64,000 nt of DNA from Pseudoduganella namucuonensis (GCF_900116645.1 NZ_FPBO01000008.1:1-64000); one strand, 5' to 3'. Positions 15,913 through 26,717 are shown, numbered from the stretch's first letter. Notes: generated by a model not told the origin, from the letters alone. Program-made: numbers and translations.

Positions 15913-18900
15913 TCGAAGGCCCAGGTGTACAGCACGTCCAGCGCGTTGTTGGTGCCGGTCTGGAATTGCAGCGTGATGCGCGGATTCAGCTTGTAGCGCA
16001 GCTTGACCAGGCTGGTGGCCGTGCCGGCGCCCTGCTCGAAACTGAGGTAGGCGCGCGACGAGATGCGCTTGCCGACCGTGACCACCGTGTTTTCCAGGCC
16101 CTTGGCCTGCGTGCTGCCCTGCGCCTGGGACACGCCCAGCTCGTCGAGCCCCAGCTTGCCGGCGATGCCGCCGCCGGTGCCGCCGAACAGCGCGCCGGCC
16201 GCCGTGCCGAGCAGGGCCATTTCATTGCCCGCCGTGTCCGCCATGCCGTGGCCCAGCACCAGCCAGGACAGCTTGTCGCTGTCCGGCACGGACGGCGTGG
16301 ACACCAGCTTGGCCTGCGGCGCCAGCGCCGTGCCGCGCACCTCCACGCCCGCCTCGACATTGGTCTCGGACAGCTGCTCGCCCTCGGGACGCTTGCGCAC
16401 GGCCAGGATGTTGAGGCCGGGATTGTCGTAGGCGCCGGTGAAATTGAGCACGCCCCGTTCGATACTGAGCTTTTGCCCGTAGGCCGCGTACGTGCCGCTG
16501 ACCACCCGGATGCTGCCGGTGGCCCGCGGCGGACGGCGGTCCAGGATGCGCACCCGCACCGTGCCGGCCAGTTCCGCGTCCAGCCCCTTGCCCTTGAGCC
16601 GGAAGTTGTCGCCCAGGTCCGCCTCCAGGTCCACGTTGAGCGGCATGGCGGGAACGGCGGCGCCACCCGCGCCGGCCTTGCCCGGCTTGGCGCGGCCGAG
16701 GATGACCACGTCGTCGCTGATGGTGGGCGTGTTCTCGGACGCCAGCTCGATGCTGGCGCGGTCCGCCTTCACTTTGCCGTCCAGCTGGAAGTGCTTCTGG
16801 TCGCGCACCAGCGTGCTGCTGCCGCTGACGACCAGCGTGCGGTCGGGGCGGGACAGCACTTGCAGCTTGTCGGCCACCAGCTTGAGCTGCATGGTCGCCT
16901 CCGCATTGGCGAACCTCACCCAGCCGTCCGCCTGCGCGTGGCCGCTGTCGCCGTCGAAGTACAGGCGCTGGAGCTGGAGCTGGTCGCCGGCCAGTTTGGC
17001 CTGCAGGCGGCCGTTGCGCAGCTTCACGCCCTGTTCGGCCCAGTTCACCACCAGCTTCTCGCCGTTGATGTCGCCGTTCAGCACCGGCTCGCCGATGGTG
17101 CCGGAGGCGGTGGCGTTGACCTGGAGCGAACCGTCCAGCTCCAGGCCCGGCATGCCGCCCAGCGGCGCCAGCCAGGCGATGGAGCCGATGTCGACGTTGC
17201 CCGTCATCGCCAGCGCGCCGCCGCTGGCGACGCGGCCGTCGGCCAGTTGCGTGCTCGCCTCCACATGGGCCTTGCCGGCGCGCGCGCCGTCCAGGTCCAG
17301 CTGCACGCGCAGCGCGCCGCCGACGACGTTGGCGCGCGCCTCCAGCTGGCGCAGGCCCAGCGCGATCGGCTTCTCGCCGCTGATGACGGTCACGTCGCCC
17401 TTTTCGCGGTACAGGCGCAACGCGCCCTCCAGCGCCGGCGCGGCGCCTTTCGCTTGCGGCGCCTGCATATCGAGGGCCCAGTTGGCGCCCAGCGTGAGGT
17501 CGCTGACGATGTTGTCGCGCCACAGGTCGGACAGCTGCGCCAGGTAGCTGACCGGCACCCCGGCCGCCGCGCCCTTGCTGCGCCAGCGGGCGCCGTTCTT
17601 CTCCAGGCTGTCGATGCGGATGGTGCCATCGGCCAGTTTGACCACGGCGCCCGCCAGCGTGATCTGCTCGGGCCGCGCCAGGCCGGCGGCGCCCGCGCCC
17701 GGCGGCGCCACCAGGCGCAGCGACGCGGGCGCCTGCAGCGCGAGGGCGAAGCGGCCCTTGTTCTGCAGCGTTTCGATCACGCCCTTCCAGTCGCCTTGCT
17801 CGGAGCCGCCGCGCACTTTCACCAGCGCGTCGAATTCCGCGTTGGCGGCGGACAGTTGCAGCGTGTGCGCGCCGCGGGTGCCGCTGGAAAGGAAGCGCGC
17901 CTTGTCCAGCGCGAGGCCGGGCGAGGCGTAGCCCGTCACTTCCAGCTCGCTGTTCATCGGGTCGTTGGCGCCCTGGCCGGAGCCGACGCTGGCGCTGGCC
18001 TTCAGCGCCTTGATCTGGTGTTGGCCGAACAGGCGCAGGCCGGCGCCCTCCATGCCCAGGCTGAGCGCGGGCTGCGCCATGGTGCCGGTGAGCGTGCCGG
18101 CGCCGCGCAGCGTGCCGCCGAAGCCCGTGCCCAGGGCCGCCAGCTGCGGCGCGTCCACTTTCCAGTCCAGGCGGTCGCGCGGGGCGCCGAAGCCGCCCTT
18201 GGCCTGCAGGCTGTTGGGGCCGAGCCGCAGGTCGATGTCGGTGCTGTCGATGTGCGCGTGGGTGGCCGCCGCCTTGGCGTAGCCGGTGAGCGGCGCGCCG
18301 GACAGCGTGGACGGCTGCAGGCGCAGGTCCAGCGTGCCGCGCCAGTCGGCGGCGAGCCTGCCGGCGCCGCTGAAATCGGCGTTGATGCTGCCCGTGCCGT
18401 ACGGCCCGAAGGCGGCGGGGTTGAAGCGCTGCGCGCTGCCGGCCGCCTTGATCTCGGCGGCGCCGTTGGCGAGCCAGACTTCGCCCGTCGCTTGCAGCAC
18501 GCTGTCGGGCACGGGCTTCCTGGCGGAGGCGAGGCCCAGGCCGCGCGCGGAGGCGTCGAAGCTGGAGCGGGGCGCGGCGAAGGTGCCGGTGGCGACACCG
18601 CTGGCCGTCAAGGCGCCGGCCAGGTCGCTGGCGGCGGCGGACAGCTGGGGCGCGTCGATGCGCCACGCGAGGCGTTCGCCGGGGGCGCCGAAGCCGCCGG
18701 TGACGGCGATGGTGTTCTTGCCGAGGGCCAGTTTGGCGTCGGCTCCTAAAACCAGCTGCGAAGGGCCGGGGTCAGTCCCGGCGGGACTGACCCCGGGTTT
18801 TGCCTCTGGTTTCGCATTGACGGGTTTCGCCTGCGCGCGCAGAGTCCCGCCGCCGGACAGCGCCTGCCCCAGGTAGCGGCTGGCGCCCAGCTTGAAGGTG

Positions 18901-20423
18901 GCGTCCACCCGCGGCGCCGGCAGCAGTTTGCCGCTGGCGTCGATATTGGCGCTCAGGTCCGCCGCCGGGTAGGCGCCCAGCGCGGACGGATCGAAGCGCG
19001 CGATGGTGGCGGTGGCGGAGAAGGGCTGCTGGTCTTTCAGGCTGGCCTCCGCGCTCAGATTGACGCTGCCCTTGCCGGCGACGATGCGGGCCTGCTTCAC
19101 GCGCAGCAGCGCGTCGGCCAGCGTGGCTTGCGCCTCAAGCCGCAGGCCCGCCTGCGCCAGGTTCACCATCAGCGTTTGCGTGTCGCCGGTGCTGCCCAGC
19201 GTGATGTCGCCTGCGATGCGGGTGGCGTGGATGCTGCCGTGGATGGCGTGCAGGTCCAGCCTGGCGGTGTGCAACTGGAACGCCGCCGCGTCGACGCCCG
19301 CGTCCATCGCCGGCCGCTGGATGCGGCCGCCGCCGGCGAATTGGCCGGCCGCGCCGAGATCGACCATCACGTTGTCGACGGTCGTGGCGGTGAGCGTGCC
19401 GCCCAGCTGGCCGTCGATGGCGCGCAGCGGCACGCGGTGCTGGTCCAGCGGCCCGGCCTGGCCCTGGTTCAGCACGGAGAGCTTGCCGCTCACGGCCTGG
19501 TTGGGCGCGATTCGGGCCTGCAGTTGCAGGCTCAGGTCCGCTTGCGGCCAGGCGGGATTGAACAGGGCGGGATTGATGCCGCGTCCCTTGATGTCCATCG
19601 CGCGCAGGATGATGGGATCGAACGGCGCCAGGGTCAGCATGCCGTCGCCGCTGGCGTTGGTGGACGTGCCTTGCGCCGCCAGTTCCACCAGGGCCAGCGT
19701 GCCGCCCGCGCTCAGCGCCAGGCGCGCGGGCTGCGCGCCGGCCGGGATGCCGGTGGTTTGCGTGAGGCTGGCCTTGGCCTCCAGTTTGAAGGGACGCTGC
19801 GCGCCCACCGTGCCCTCGGCGTTCACGCGGCCGACCTGCGTCATCGCGCTGGCGTCGCGCAGGCGCCAGGCGGCGCGGTCGCCTTCCAGCTTGAAGCGGA
19901 TGGCGGTGACGATGTTTTCACTGCCTTTGCTGGCTCCGGCCAGGCCGGTCAGGGTCAGCTGGTCCAGGCGCGCGTCCGCGATGGCGAGGCGGAAGGGCGG
20001 GGCCAGCGTGTCCGGCAGCTTGGCCGGCTCGCCGATCTTCAGCGTCTGTTGCACGGCGCTGGCGATGTGCAGTTCGCTGATGGCCACGCCGTCCGAGAAG
20101 TACTGCAGCGGCGACCAGTCGATGGTGATGTCGTTCACCGTCAGCACGCCCTCGGGCGTGCGGTGGACCAGGCGGTCGATGTGCATGCGGCCGTACAGCG
20201 AGCCGGTGACGCCGGTGGCGGCGATCTGGCCGCCGCTGGCGCTGGCCACGCGCTGCACGATCTGCTGGAGCGTGGCTTCGCGGCCCAGCAGCCATGCGGC
20301 GCCGCCCAGCAGCACGGCCACGGCGGCAAGCGCGATCAGGCCGCGCCGCAGCCAGCGGCGGGAAGGTGTCGCCGTCGTTGCGGCCGGTGTGCCCGGGCGG
20401 TCGTTGTCGTCGTTGCCGGCCAT
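15909..20423 (-). CDS. tamB: Translocation and assembly module subunit TamB
   Basis: This 1504-residue protein has one N-terminal membrane anchor (about 20-40, RGLIALAAVAVLLGGAAWLL), a long series of beta-rich AsmA/TamB repeats, and a C-terminal DUF490 domain ending PRITLQFQTGTNNALDVLYT and WAFD. TamB spans the periplasm and works with TamA in outer-membrane protein insertion and lipid transport. The ATG at 20423 overlaps the tamA stop (TGATG), so the two are coupled. A GGGGTCAG-type palindrome lies in frame inside the gene near codon 545. Confidence 0.93.
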   Translation of the reverse strand: MAGNDDNDRPGTPAATTATPSRRWLRRGLIALAAVAVLLGGAAWLLGREATLQQIVQRVASASGGQIAATGVTGSLYGRMHIDRLVHRTPEGVLTVNDITIDWSPLQYFSDGVAISELHIASAVQQTLKIGEPAKLPDTLAPPFRLAIADARLDQLTLTGLAGASKGSENIVTAIRFKLEGDRAAWRLRDASAMTQVGRVNAEGTVGAQRPFKLEAKASLTQTTGIPAGAQPARLALSAGGTLALVELAAQGTSTNASGDGMLTLAPFDPIILRAMDIKGRGINPALFNPAWPQADLSLQLQARIAPNQAVSGKLSVLNQGQAGPLDQHRVPLRAIDGQLGGTLTATTVDNVMVDLGAAGQFAGGGRIQRPAMDAGVDAAAFQLHTARLDLHAIHGSIHATRIAGDITLGSTGDTQTLMVNLAQAGLRLEAQATLADALLRVKQARIVAGKGSVNLSAEASLKDQQPFSATATIARFDPSALGAYPAADLSANIDASGKLLPAPRVDATFKLGASRYLGQALSGGGTLRAQAKPVNAKPEAKPGVSPAGTDPGPSQLVLGADAKLALGKNTIAVTGGFGAPGERLAWRIDAPQLSAAASDLAGALTASGVATGTFAAPRSSFDASARGLGLASARKPVPDSVLQATGEVWLANGAAEIKAAGSAQRFNPAAFGPYGTGSINADFSGAGRLAADWRGTLDLRLQPSTLSGAPLTGYAKAAATHAHIDSTDIDLRLGPNSLQAKGGFGAPRDRLDWKVDAPQLAALGTGFGGTLRGAGTLTGTMAQPALSLGMEGAGLRLFGQHQIKALKASASVGSGQGANDPMNSELEVTGYASPGLALDKARFLSSGTRGAHTLQLSAANAEFDALVKVRGGSEQGDWKGVIETLQNKGRFALALQAPASLRLVAPPGAGAAGLARPEQITLAGAVVKLADGTIRIDSLEKNGARWRSKGAAAGVPVSYLAQLSDLWRDNIVSDLTLGANWALDMQAPQAKGAAPALEGALRLYREKGDVTVISGEKPIALGLRQLEARANVVGGALRVQLDLDGARAGKAHVEASTQLADGRVASGGALAMTGNVDIGSIAWLAPLGGMPGLELDGSLQVNATASGTIGEPVLNGDINGEKLVVNWAEQGVKLRNGRLQAKLAGDQLQLQRLYFDGDSGHAQADGWVRFANAEATMQLKLVADKLQVLSRPDRTLVVSGSSTLVRDQKHFQLDGKVKADRASIELASENTPTISDDVVILGRAKPGKAGAGGAAVPAMPLNVDLEADLGDNFRLKGKGLDAELAGTVRVRILDRRPPRATGSIRVVSGTYAAYGQKLSIERGVLNFTGAYDNPGLNILAVRKRPEGEQLSETNVEAGVEVRGTALAPQAKLVSTPSVPDSDKLSWLVLGHGMADTAGNEMALLGTAAGALFGGTGGGIAGKLGLDELGVSQAQGSTQAKGLENTVVTVGKRISSRAYLSFEQGAGTATSLVKLRYKLNPRITLQFQTGTNNALDVLYTWAFD
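18766..18796. repeat. GGGGTCAG-type palindrome inside tamB
   Basis: CCGGGGTCAGTCCC (18766-18779) and GGGACTGACCCCGG (18783-18796) are perfect arms around GGC. It is read through in frame as a Pro/Gly-rich stretch (PGVSPAGTDPGPS) between tamB repeats. The same fold, with one compensated base pair, occurs at 52957-52983. Confidence 0.8.
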
Positions 20424-22246
20424 CAGAAAGTGAACCCCAGTGAGAAGTGCAGCCGCGCCTTCTTGACGGCATGGCCGTAGGCGAGGTCCACGTTGATCGG
20501 GCCGACCGGGCTTTTCCAGCGCGCGCCCACGCCGTAGCCGGACTTGGGATGCAGGTCCTTCAGCGAATCGGCGGCGTTGCCCGCGTCGTAGAACACGGCG
20601 GCGCCCCAGGCGGGCTTGAACCAGTACTGGTACTCCGCGCTGGCGGTGGCGAGGTAGCGGCCGCCGACGGTGGCGCCCAGCACGTCGACCCCCAGCTCCT
20701 GGTAGGCGTAGCCGCGCACCGACTGGTCGCCGCCCGCGCGGAACAGGTAGACGGCGGGCACGCCCTCCTTCTGCCTGGACGCCAGCGCGCCCACCTCGCC
20801 GCGCAGGATCACGCTCTGCTTCGCGCCGAACGGCAGGTAGCGCATGCCCTTGGCGCTGACGCGGATGAAGGGTTCGTCCGTCAGCAGCGGCAGCAGGGCG
20901 CCGCCCAGCTGCCAGTTCAGCACATAGCCCTTGGTCGGGAACAGCAGGTTGTCGACCTTCCTGCGCGTGGCCGAGTAGGTCAGCGGCAGGCTGGTGGCGC
21001 GCGCGCCGCGCTGGCCGGCCACGCTTTTCTGTTCGGTCAGCAGTTCCAGGCCGACGCTGCGCTCCAGCAGCGGCGTGCCCCAGGCGCGCTTGCCGGACAC
21101 GGTGAACACGGTGGTCTCCTCGCCCTCGATGTCGCTGCGTTCGTAGGCGGCGCCGAAGCTGTCGCTGTAGCCGTCCGGCGTGACGGGGAAATAGAAGTCG
21201 CCGCGCGCGGTCTGCTTCTTGGTCTCCAGGGTCAGCGCGCTTTTCATTTTCAGGCCGAAGATGGCCAGGTCGTCGTAATTGAGCTGCGCGCGGTTGCCGG
21301 TGTTGGTGCTGTAGCCGACGCCGGCGCTGACGTTGCGGCGCTTGTTCTCGACCACCCGCACCAGCAGCGGCAGCGGCGCCATCGCGGCCGGATCGGTGGG
21401 CGACGCCGCCATCGGGTCCTCCCGCTTCTCGGCGGCGGCGTCCAGCTGCTCGCTCAGCACGGCGGACGTGTCGGCGCTCACCTCCACGCTGGCGAAGTAG
21501 CCCGTGTCCTGAAGGCGCGACTGGTAGGCCTGCAGCGCCGCCTCGTTGTAGTACTCGCCCGGCTTGATCTGGTTCAGGTTGCGCACCACCGATTCCGGAT
21601 AGCGCTTCAAGCCCTCGATGCGCAATTCGCCGAAGCGCAGTTCGGGCCCGCTGTCGAGCGCCACCCGCAGCGCGGCGGTGCGCCGGTCCGGATCGACGGT
21701 GGCCAGGCTCTCGGTCAGCTGGGCGCGCGGATAGCGGGTCTGCACCACCTGGCGCAGCAGGGCGCGTTTGGCGCGCTCCCATTCGTCCTGGCGGAACACC
21801 TCGCCCTTGGACAGCGTCCAGCTGGCCTTGAGCGCCTCGGTGTCGAAGGGCGACTCCGGCGTGGACGCGAAGCCCTGCAGCGCGATCTCCACCGTGTCCA
21901 CCCGCACCGGCTCGCCGGGCTGCACGTCCACCACCACCACGGGGTTGGCGCCGCCGCCGTCGCCGCCCTCCAGGCGCGCGCCGACCACGGGCGAGTAATA
22001 GCCGGCCGTGGCGACCAGCGTGCGCACCTGCTCGGGCGCGGCGCGCACCATGCGCAGCAGCTGTTCGCGGTCCATGCGCGGGCTGTTACGGAAGCGCAGC
22101 AGGTCCAGGTTGTCGCGCAGCAGATCGTCCAGCGGTCCGGGCGCGTTGACGCGCACCGTGTACGGGTAGCCTTCGGCCGCCCGGACGAACGCGGGCGCCG
22201 CCGCCGATATCAACGCGATGGCCAGGGCCAGGGCAGGCTTGCCCAT
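20423..22246 (-). CDS. tamA: Translocation and assembly module subunit TamA (Omp85 family)
   Basis: From ATG 22246 the product has about 607 residues: a signal peptide ([19 protein letters not shown]), POTRA domains to about 300, then a 16-strand Omp85 barrel with the [18 protein letters not shown] lid-lock region and a C-terminal SLGFTF. It is an outer-membrane insertase partner of TamB, encoded immediately downstream. A TTG eight codons upstream is an alternative start; the ATG gives a better signal peptide, though neither has a strong ribosome site. The region about 275-295 has an unusual charged insertion ([18 protein letters not shown]). Confidence 0.9.
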   Translation of the reverse strand: MGKPALALAIALISAAAPAFVRAAEGYPYTVRVNAPGPLDDLLRDNLDLLRFRNSPRMDREQLLRMVRAAPEQVRTLVATAGYYSPVVGARLEGGDGGGANPVVVVDVQPGEPVRVDTVEIALQGFASTPESPFDTEALKASWTLSKGEVFRQDEWERAKRALLRQVVQTRYPRAQLTESLATVDPDRRTAALRVALDSGPELRFGELRIEGLKRYPESVVRNLNQIKPGEYYNEAALQAYQSRLQDTGYFASVEVSADTSAVLSEQLDAAAEKREDPMAASPTDPAAMAPLPLLVRVVENKRRNVSAGVGYSTNTGNRAQLNYDDLAIFGLKMKSALTLETKKQTARGDFYFPVTPDGYSDSFGAAYERSDIEGEETTVFTVSGKRAWGTPLLERSVGLELLTEQKSVAGQRGARATSLPLTYSATRRKVDNLLFPTKGYVLNWQLGGALLPLLTDEPFIRVSAKGMRYLPFGAKQSVILRGEVGALASRQKEGVPAVYLFRAGGDQSVRGYAYQELGVDVLGATVGGRYLATASAEYQYWFKPAWGAAVFYDAGNAADSLKDLHPKSGYGVGARWKSPVGPINVDLAYGHAVKKARLHFSLGFTF

Positions 22247-22373
22247 TACTTTTGTGAAGGAATGTGCCAAAATTCGTGGTCCCGCCGGTTTCGTGAGGTG
22301 GATGGTGCACCCCGCATGTTACCGGATAGTCCGGAACGATGGCGTTCTACAAAGATTTATTAAAGGCAATAAA

Positions 22374-23102
22374 ATGATAGCTACAGATGCGGCACTGGTC
22401 CTGTTCAGCGGCGGCCAGGATTCCACCACCTGCCTGGCCTGGGCGCTGGAGCGCTACAACCGCGTCGAGACCATCGGTTTCGACTACGGCCAGCGCCACG
22501 CCATCGAACTGCAGGTGCGTCCGCGAGTGCTGGAGCGGCTGCGCGCGTACAAGCCGGAGTGGGCGGCCAGGCTGGGCGAGGACCACATGATCGACCTGTC
22601 GCTGATCTCCCAGCTGTCGCGAACGGCGATGACGGAGGACATCGAGATCGTGATGCAAGAGAACGGCCTGCCGAACACCTTCGTCCCGGGCCGCAACCTG
22701 ATGTTCATGACCGTGGCCGCCACGCTGGCCTACCGGCGCGGCCTGAACGTGCTGGTGGGCGGCATGTGCGAGACCGACTTCTCCGGCTACCCGGACTGCC
22801 GCGACGACACCATGAAGGCGCTGCAGGTGGCGCTGAACCTGGGCATGGACACCCGCGTCAAGCTGGAGACGCCGCTGATGTGGCTGGACAAGGCGCAGAC
22901 CTGGACCCTGGCCGAGAGCCTGGGCGGCCAGGGCCTGGTGGACCTGATCCGCGAGGGCACGCACACCTGCTACCTGGGCGAGCGCGGCGCGCTGCACGAC
23001 TGGGGCTACGGCTGCGGCAAGTGCCCGGCCTGCGAGCTGCGCGCGCGCGGCTACCTGCAGTACGCGGCCGCGAAGACGGCCCCGCCGGCGGACCCCGTCT
23101 AA
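22374..23102 (+). CDS. queC: 7-cyano-7-deazaguanine synthase QueC
   Basis: QueC makes preQ0 from 7-carboxy-7-deazaguanine, ammonia and ATP in queuosine synthesis. The 242-residue product has the PP-loop [35 protein letters not shown] and the C-terminal zinc site HTCYLGERG with [20 protein letters not shown] 22374 follows AAAGGCAATAAA. It is divergent from tamA, and no other que gene is near. No preQ1 riboswitch was found in the 127-bp leader. Confidence 0.95.
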   Translation: MIATDAALVLFSGGQDSTTCLAWALERYNRVETIGFDYGQRHAIELQVRPRVLERLRAYKPEWAARLGEDHMIDLSLISQLSRTAMTEDIEIVMQENGLPNTFVPGRNLMFMTVAATLAYRRGLNVLVGGMCETDFSGYPDCRDDTMKALQVALNLGMDTRVKLETPLMWLDKAQTWTLAESLGGQGLVDLIREGTHTCYLGERGALHDWGYGCGKCPACELRARGYLQYAAAKTAPPADPV

Positions 23103-23251
23103 GCGATCCCCTGACAATCGGTTCCGGCCTATCGATTGTCCATGGCGATGAGACAAAGTTTATTGCCGCATATCCACAACAGCACATTGCCTGCATTCCC
23201 CGCCTAACGTACTATCGATGTCACTGCCTGTTTTCCCCGCGCGCGAAAACC

Positions 23252-26200
23252 ATGGACGCTCCCGACATCCGGCCCAGGCCCCAACCCCGCCACCGCCGGC
23301 CGCTGCAGGACCTGCTGAGCCCGGCCAACGTGTCGGGCCTGGTCCTGGCCGTGTGCCTGGGCTCGACGTGGTGGCTGTGGTCCGACGCCAGCGCCGACGC
23401 CGAGCAGAGCGCCCGCGCCGACTTCGATTTCCGCGTGCGCGAGCTGGTCAACAACATCGCGCAGCGCATGCAGACCTATGTGCAGGTGTTGTACGGTGTG
23501 CAGGGCCTGTTCGCCAGCTCCGATTTCGTCGACCGCGACGAGTTCCGCAACTACCTCGCCGGCCAGGGCCTGAACCAGCATTTCCCCGGCATCCAGGGCG
23601 TCGGCTACATGCGGCTGGTGCCCGGGACGCAGCGCGAGGCCCATGTCGCCGCCATCCGGCGCGACGGCTTTCCCGACTACTCGGTTTCCCCGGACGGCAT
23701 GCGCGAGTGGCACGCCCCCATCGTCTACATCGAGCCCTTCGGCGGCGACAACCTGAAGGCCTTCGGCTTCGATCCGCTGTCCGAACCGGTGCGCCGCGCC
23801 GCGCTGGAGCTGGCGCGCGACACCGGCATGCCGGCCATGTCGGGCAAGATCCGGCTGGTGCAGGAAAGCGCGGGCGCGGAGCGCGCCGGCTTCCTGGTGG
23901 CGCTGCCGGTGTACCACAACGCCTTGCCGCGCGCCTCGGTCGAGCAGCGCCGCGCCGCCATCCAGGGCTGGGTGTACGCGCCGTTCCGCACCGATGACGT
24001 GATGGCCGGGCTGGGCAGCGAGCGCGGCGCCAGCCTGGACGTGGAGATCTACGACGGCGACGCCGTCGGCGACGCCGCCCGCATGTACGACAGCGCGCCC
24101 GGCGCGCCGCGCGCCGGCATGCGCCACACCACGCAGAAGATCAGCATCGCCAGCCACCGCTGGACGGTGCGCATCGCCGGCCTGCCCGGCGGCGCCGTGG
24201 GCGCGGAGCGCGACGGCAAGGCGCGGTTGATCGGCTTGTCCGGCGTGGTGCTGAGCTGCGTGCTGGCCGCGCTGGCCTGGCTGCTGGCGCGCAGCCGACT
24301 GAAGGCGCGCGAGGCGCTGGAGCGGGCGCGCGCGATGGCCGGGGAGCTCGAGGCCGGCCAGGCCAGCCTGGTGGCGATGGCGGAAAGCGCGCAGCGCAGC
24401 GAGGTGGTGCTGCGCAGCATCCTGGATTCGACGGTGGACGGCATCCTGGTCGACAACTTCCAGGGCGTGGTGCTGAACTCGAACCGCCGCTTCCGCGAAC
24501 TGTGGAACGTGCCGGAGCACCTGGACTGGGTGGGCGACGGCGCCATCCTGTTCGAGCAGATGGCGGCCCGGCTGGCGCAGCCGCAGCCCTTCCTGGAGAC
24601 GGGCGCGCGGCTGCAGCGCGAAAACGAGGAGCGGCGCGAGCTGCTGCAACTGAAGGACGGCCGCGTGATCGAGCAGTTGACGCGCGGCCTGAGGCTGGGC
24701 AGCGCGCCGGCGCGGCTGTGGTCCTTCCGCGACGTCACCGAGCGCACCCTGGGCGAGCGGCGCGAGCAGACCCGGCGCCAGGTGCTGGAGCTGCTGGCCA
24801 CCGGCGCGCCGCTGCCGGCCATCCTGGAGAGCGTGGTGCAGGGCGTGGAGGCGGGCAACCCGGGCATGCTGTGCGCGGTGCTGCTGCTGGACGAGGAGGG
24901 ACGGCGGCTGATGGTGGGCGCCGCGCCCAGCCTGCCCCCGTTTTTCAACGCCGCGCTGGACGGCCACCACATCGAGGTGGGCGAGGGCGCCTGCGGCCAG
25001 GCGGTGCTGACCGGCACCCGCGTGATCGTCGAGGACATCGGCAGCGACCCGCTGTGGTCGCAGTACCGCGACCTGGCGCTGCGCGCCGGGCTGGCCTCGT
25101 GCTGGTCGGATCCCATCCGCGGCGCGACCGGCAAGATCCTGGGCACCTTCGCCGTGTTCCACCGCGAGGCGCGGCGGCCCACCGTGGCCCACCTGGCGCA
25201 GATCGAACAGGCCTCGCGGCTGGCCGGCATCGCCATCGAGCAGGCCCAGGCCGGCGTCGCGCTGCGCGCCGGCGAGGCGCGCTTCCGCAGCCTGTACGAC
25301 AACGCGCCGGTGGCGCTGTGGGAGCAGGACTGGTCGGCGGTGCGCGCCGCGCTGCAGGAGCTGGAGCAGTCCGGTGTGGACAACATCCCGCTCTACCTGC
25401 AGAACAACCCCAGCCAGATCGCGCGCATGGCGGGCCTGGTGCGCATCATGGACGTGAACGCGGCGGCGCTGGCGCAGGTGGGCGCGCCGCCCGGCGGCAA
25501 GGACATCTCCGCGCTCAGCCTGGCGCAGAACTTCGACGAGGCCGCCATGCCCAGCTTCGGCCGCGCGCTGGCGGCGCTGGCGCAGGGCGCCCACCTGTTC
25601 GCCTGCGAGAGCAGCTACCAGAGGCTGGACGGCGTCAGCCGCCAGAACGAGCTGACCCTGCTGGTGATGCCGGGGCACACGCAGAGCCTGGACTTCGTGA
25701 TCGTCTCCACGGTCGACATCACCGAGCGCAAGCGCATGAACGACGAGCTGCTGGTGCTGGCCACCACCGACTTCCTGACCGGCCTGCCGAACCGGCGCGA
25801 ATTCATGGCGCGGCTGGACGACGAGCAGGCCCGGCTGCAGCGCGACGTGGGCGTGCGCGGCGGCCTGGCCGCCGTGCTGATGCTGGACCTCGACCATTTC
25901 AAGCGCATCAACGACGAATACGGCCACGCGGCGGGCGACGCCGTGCTGCGCCACATGGCCGCGCTGATGCGCGACAGCCAGCGCAAGATCGACATCCTGG
26001 GCAGGGTGGGCGGCGAGGAGTTCGCGGTGCTGCTGCCGGGCGCGGACCTGGCGGCGGCCGCCGCGTTCGCCGAACGGCTGCGCCAGCGCATCGCCGGCAC
26101 GCCGCTGGAGATCGACGGCCACAGCGTGGCGGTGACGGTCAGCATCGGGATCGCGGCCATGGACGCGGCGGACTCGGGGGGCGACGCGGCCCTGGTGCGC

Positions 26201-26296
26201 GCCGACAAGGCGCTGTACCGCGCCAAGCGGGCCGGGCGCAACAGGGTGAACACGGAGGAGGACGAGGAGCCCGGTTTGGAGGGGAGTGTCGTGTGA
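23252..26296 (+). CDS. Membrane diguanylate cyclase with CHASE, PAS and GAF sensors
   Basis: This 1014-residue protein has a membrane helix at about 28-46, a periplasmic CHASE domain at about 80-290 (HFPGIQGVGYMRLV, IEPFGGDNLKAFGFDPLSEP), a second helix near 330-347, a PAS-like region (380-500), a GAF domain (510-665), a second PAS region (670-830) and a GGDEF domain at the end. The active site GGEEF is intact, and RKID five residues upstream matches the RxxD inhibitory site. It should make c-di-GMP in response to an external ligand plus internal cues. The chosen ATG 23252 lacks a strong ribosome site. Confidence 0.92.
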   Translation: MDAPDIRPRPQPRHRRPLQDLLSPANVSGLVLAVCLGSTWWLWSDASADAEQSARADFDFRVRELVNNIAQRMQTYVQVLYGVQGLFASSDFVDRDEFRNYLAGQGLNQHFPGIQGVGYMRLVPGTQREAHVAAIRRDGFPDYSVSPDGMREWHAPIVYIEPFGGDNLKAFGFDPLSEPVRRAALELARDTGMPAMSGKIRLVQESAGAERAGFLVALPVYHNALPRASVEQRRAAIQGWVYAPFRTDDVMAGLGSERGASLDVEIYDGDAVGDAARMYDSAPGAPRAGMRHTTQKISIASHRWTVRIAGLPGGAVGAERDGKARLIGLSGVVLSCVLAALAWLLARSRLKAREALERARAMAGELEAGQASLVAMAESAQRSEVVLRSILDSTVDGILVDNFQGVVLNSNRRFRELWNVPEHLDWVGDGAILFEQMAARLAQPQPFLETGARLQRENEERRELLQLKDGRVIEQLTRGLRLGSAPARLWSFRDVTERTLGERREQTRRQVLELLATGAPLPAILESVVQGVEAGNPGMLCAVLLLDEEGRRLMVGAAPSLPPFFNAALDGHHIEVGEGACGQAVLTGTRVIVEDIGSDPLWSQYRDLALRAGLASCWSDPIRGATGKILGTFAVFHREARRPTVAHLAQIEQASRLAGIAIEQAQAGVALRAGEARFRSLYDNAPVALWEQDWSAVRAALQELEQSGVDNIPLYLQNNPSQIARMAGLVRIMDVNAAALAQVGAPPGGKDISALSLAQNFDEAAMPSFGRALAALAQGAHLFACESSYQRLDGVSRQNELTLLVMPGHTQSLDFVIVSTVDITERKRMNDELLVLATTDFLTGLPNRREFMARLDDEQARLQRDVGVRGGLAAVLMLDLDHFKRINDEYGHAAGDAVLRHMAALMRDSQRKIDILGRVGGEEFAVLLPGADLAAAAAFAERLRQRIAGTPLEIDGHSVAVTVSIGIAAMDAADSGGDAALVRADKALYRAKRAGRNRVNTEEDEEPGLEGSVV

Positions 26297-26327
26297 GGAC
26301 GCGGGGCGGACCGCGCCCCGGGCATGC

Positions 26328-26717
26328 TTACACCGCTTGTTCCTTCAAGTGCCGGGTTTCCTGTTCGCGGTGGCGGCGGTTGCGCGCCACGAAGAACCAG
26401 ACGATGGCGGCGGGGATCAGCAGCGGCAGCATGAAGGGGGCCACCACCGCCGCCAGCACCAGGGCCAGCAGCGCCAGGCCGACCACCATCAGGATGCCCA
26501 GTCCGGCGAACAGGAAGCCGACGAACACCGCCGCGCAGGTCAGGGCGATCGCCGCGATCAGCATGCCGACCCCGCCGAACACCAGGCCCAGCAGCGCGCC
26601 CAGCGGGCCGTCGAACTCCTCGTCGCCGATGTGGACGATCATGTCGCTGGGATCGATGGCGTCGAACGCGGCGATGGCGAGCAGCAGGATGATGGCGAAT
26701 GCGAGCAGCTTTTTCAT
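26328..26717 (-). CDS. Small membrane protein, unknown function
   Basis: This 129-residue protein has an N-terminal hydrophobic signal (MKKLLAFAIILLLAIAAF), a short charged loop with HIGDEEFDGPLG, two or three further hydrophobic segments at about 45-110, and a charged C-terminal tail (RNRRHREQETRHLKEQ). GGGGAAA precedes the ATG. No known family is recognised. It is convergent with the diguanylate cyclase gene. Confidence 0.7.
   Translation of the reverse strand: MKKLLAFAIILLLAIAAFDAIDPSDMIVHIGDEEFDGPLGALLGLVFGGVGMLIAAIALTCAAVFVGFLFAGLGILMVVGLALLALVLAAVVAPFMLPLLIPAAIVWFFVARNRRHREQETRHLKEQAV

Noticed and set aside
15909..21782. A single 1957-residue protein covering tamB and part of tamA
   Set aside because: The first 450 codons are out of frame with tamA and have shadow composition. 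TamB starts at 20423 with its membrane anchor and a TGATG junction.
22247..22373. preQ1 riboswitch before queC
   Set aside because: No recognisable preQ1 aptamer core and no expression-platform hairpin with T-tract; only a short CCGGA/TCCGG stem.
23113..23140. Inverted repeat GACAATCG/CGATTGTC after queC as a terminator
   Set aside because: The 8-bp arms are separated by 12 nt and no T-tract follows. It may be a chance or protein-binding palindrome.
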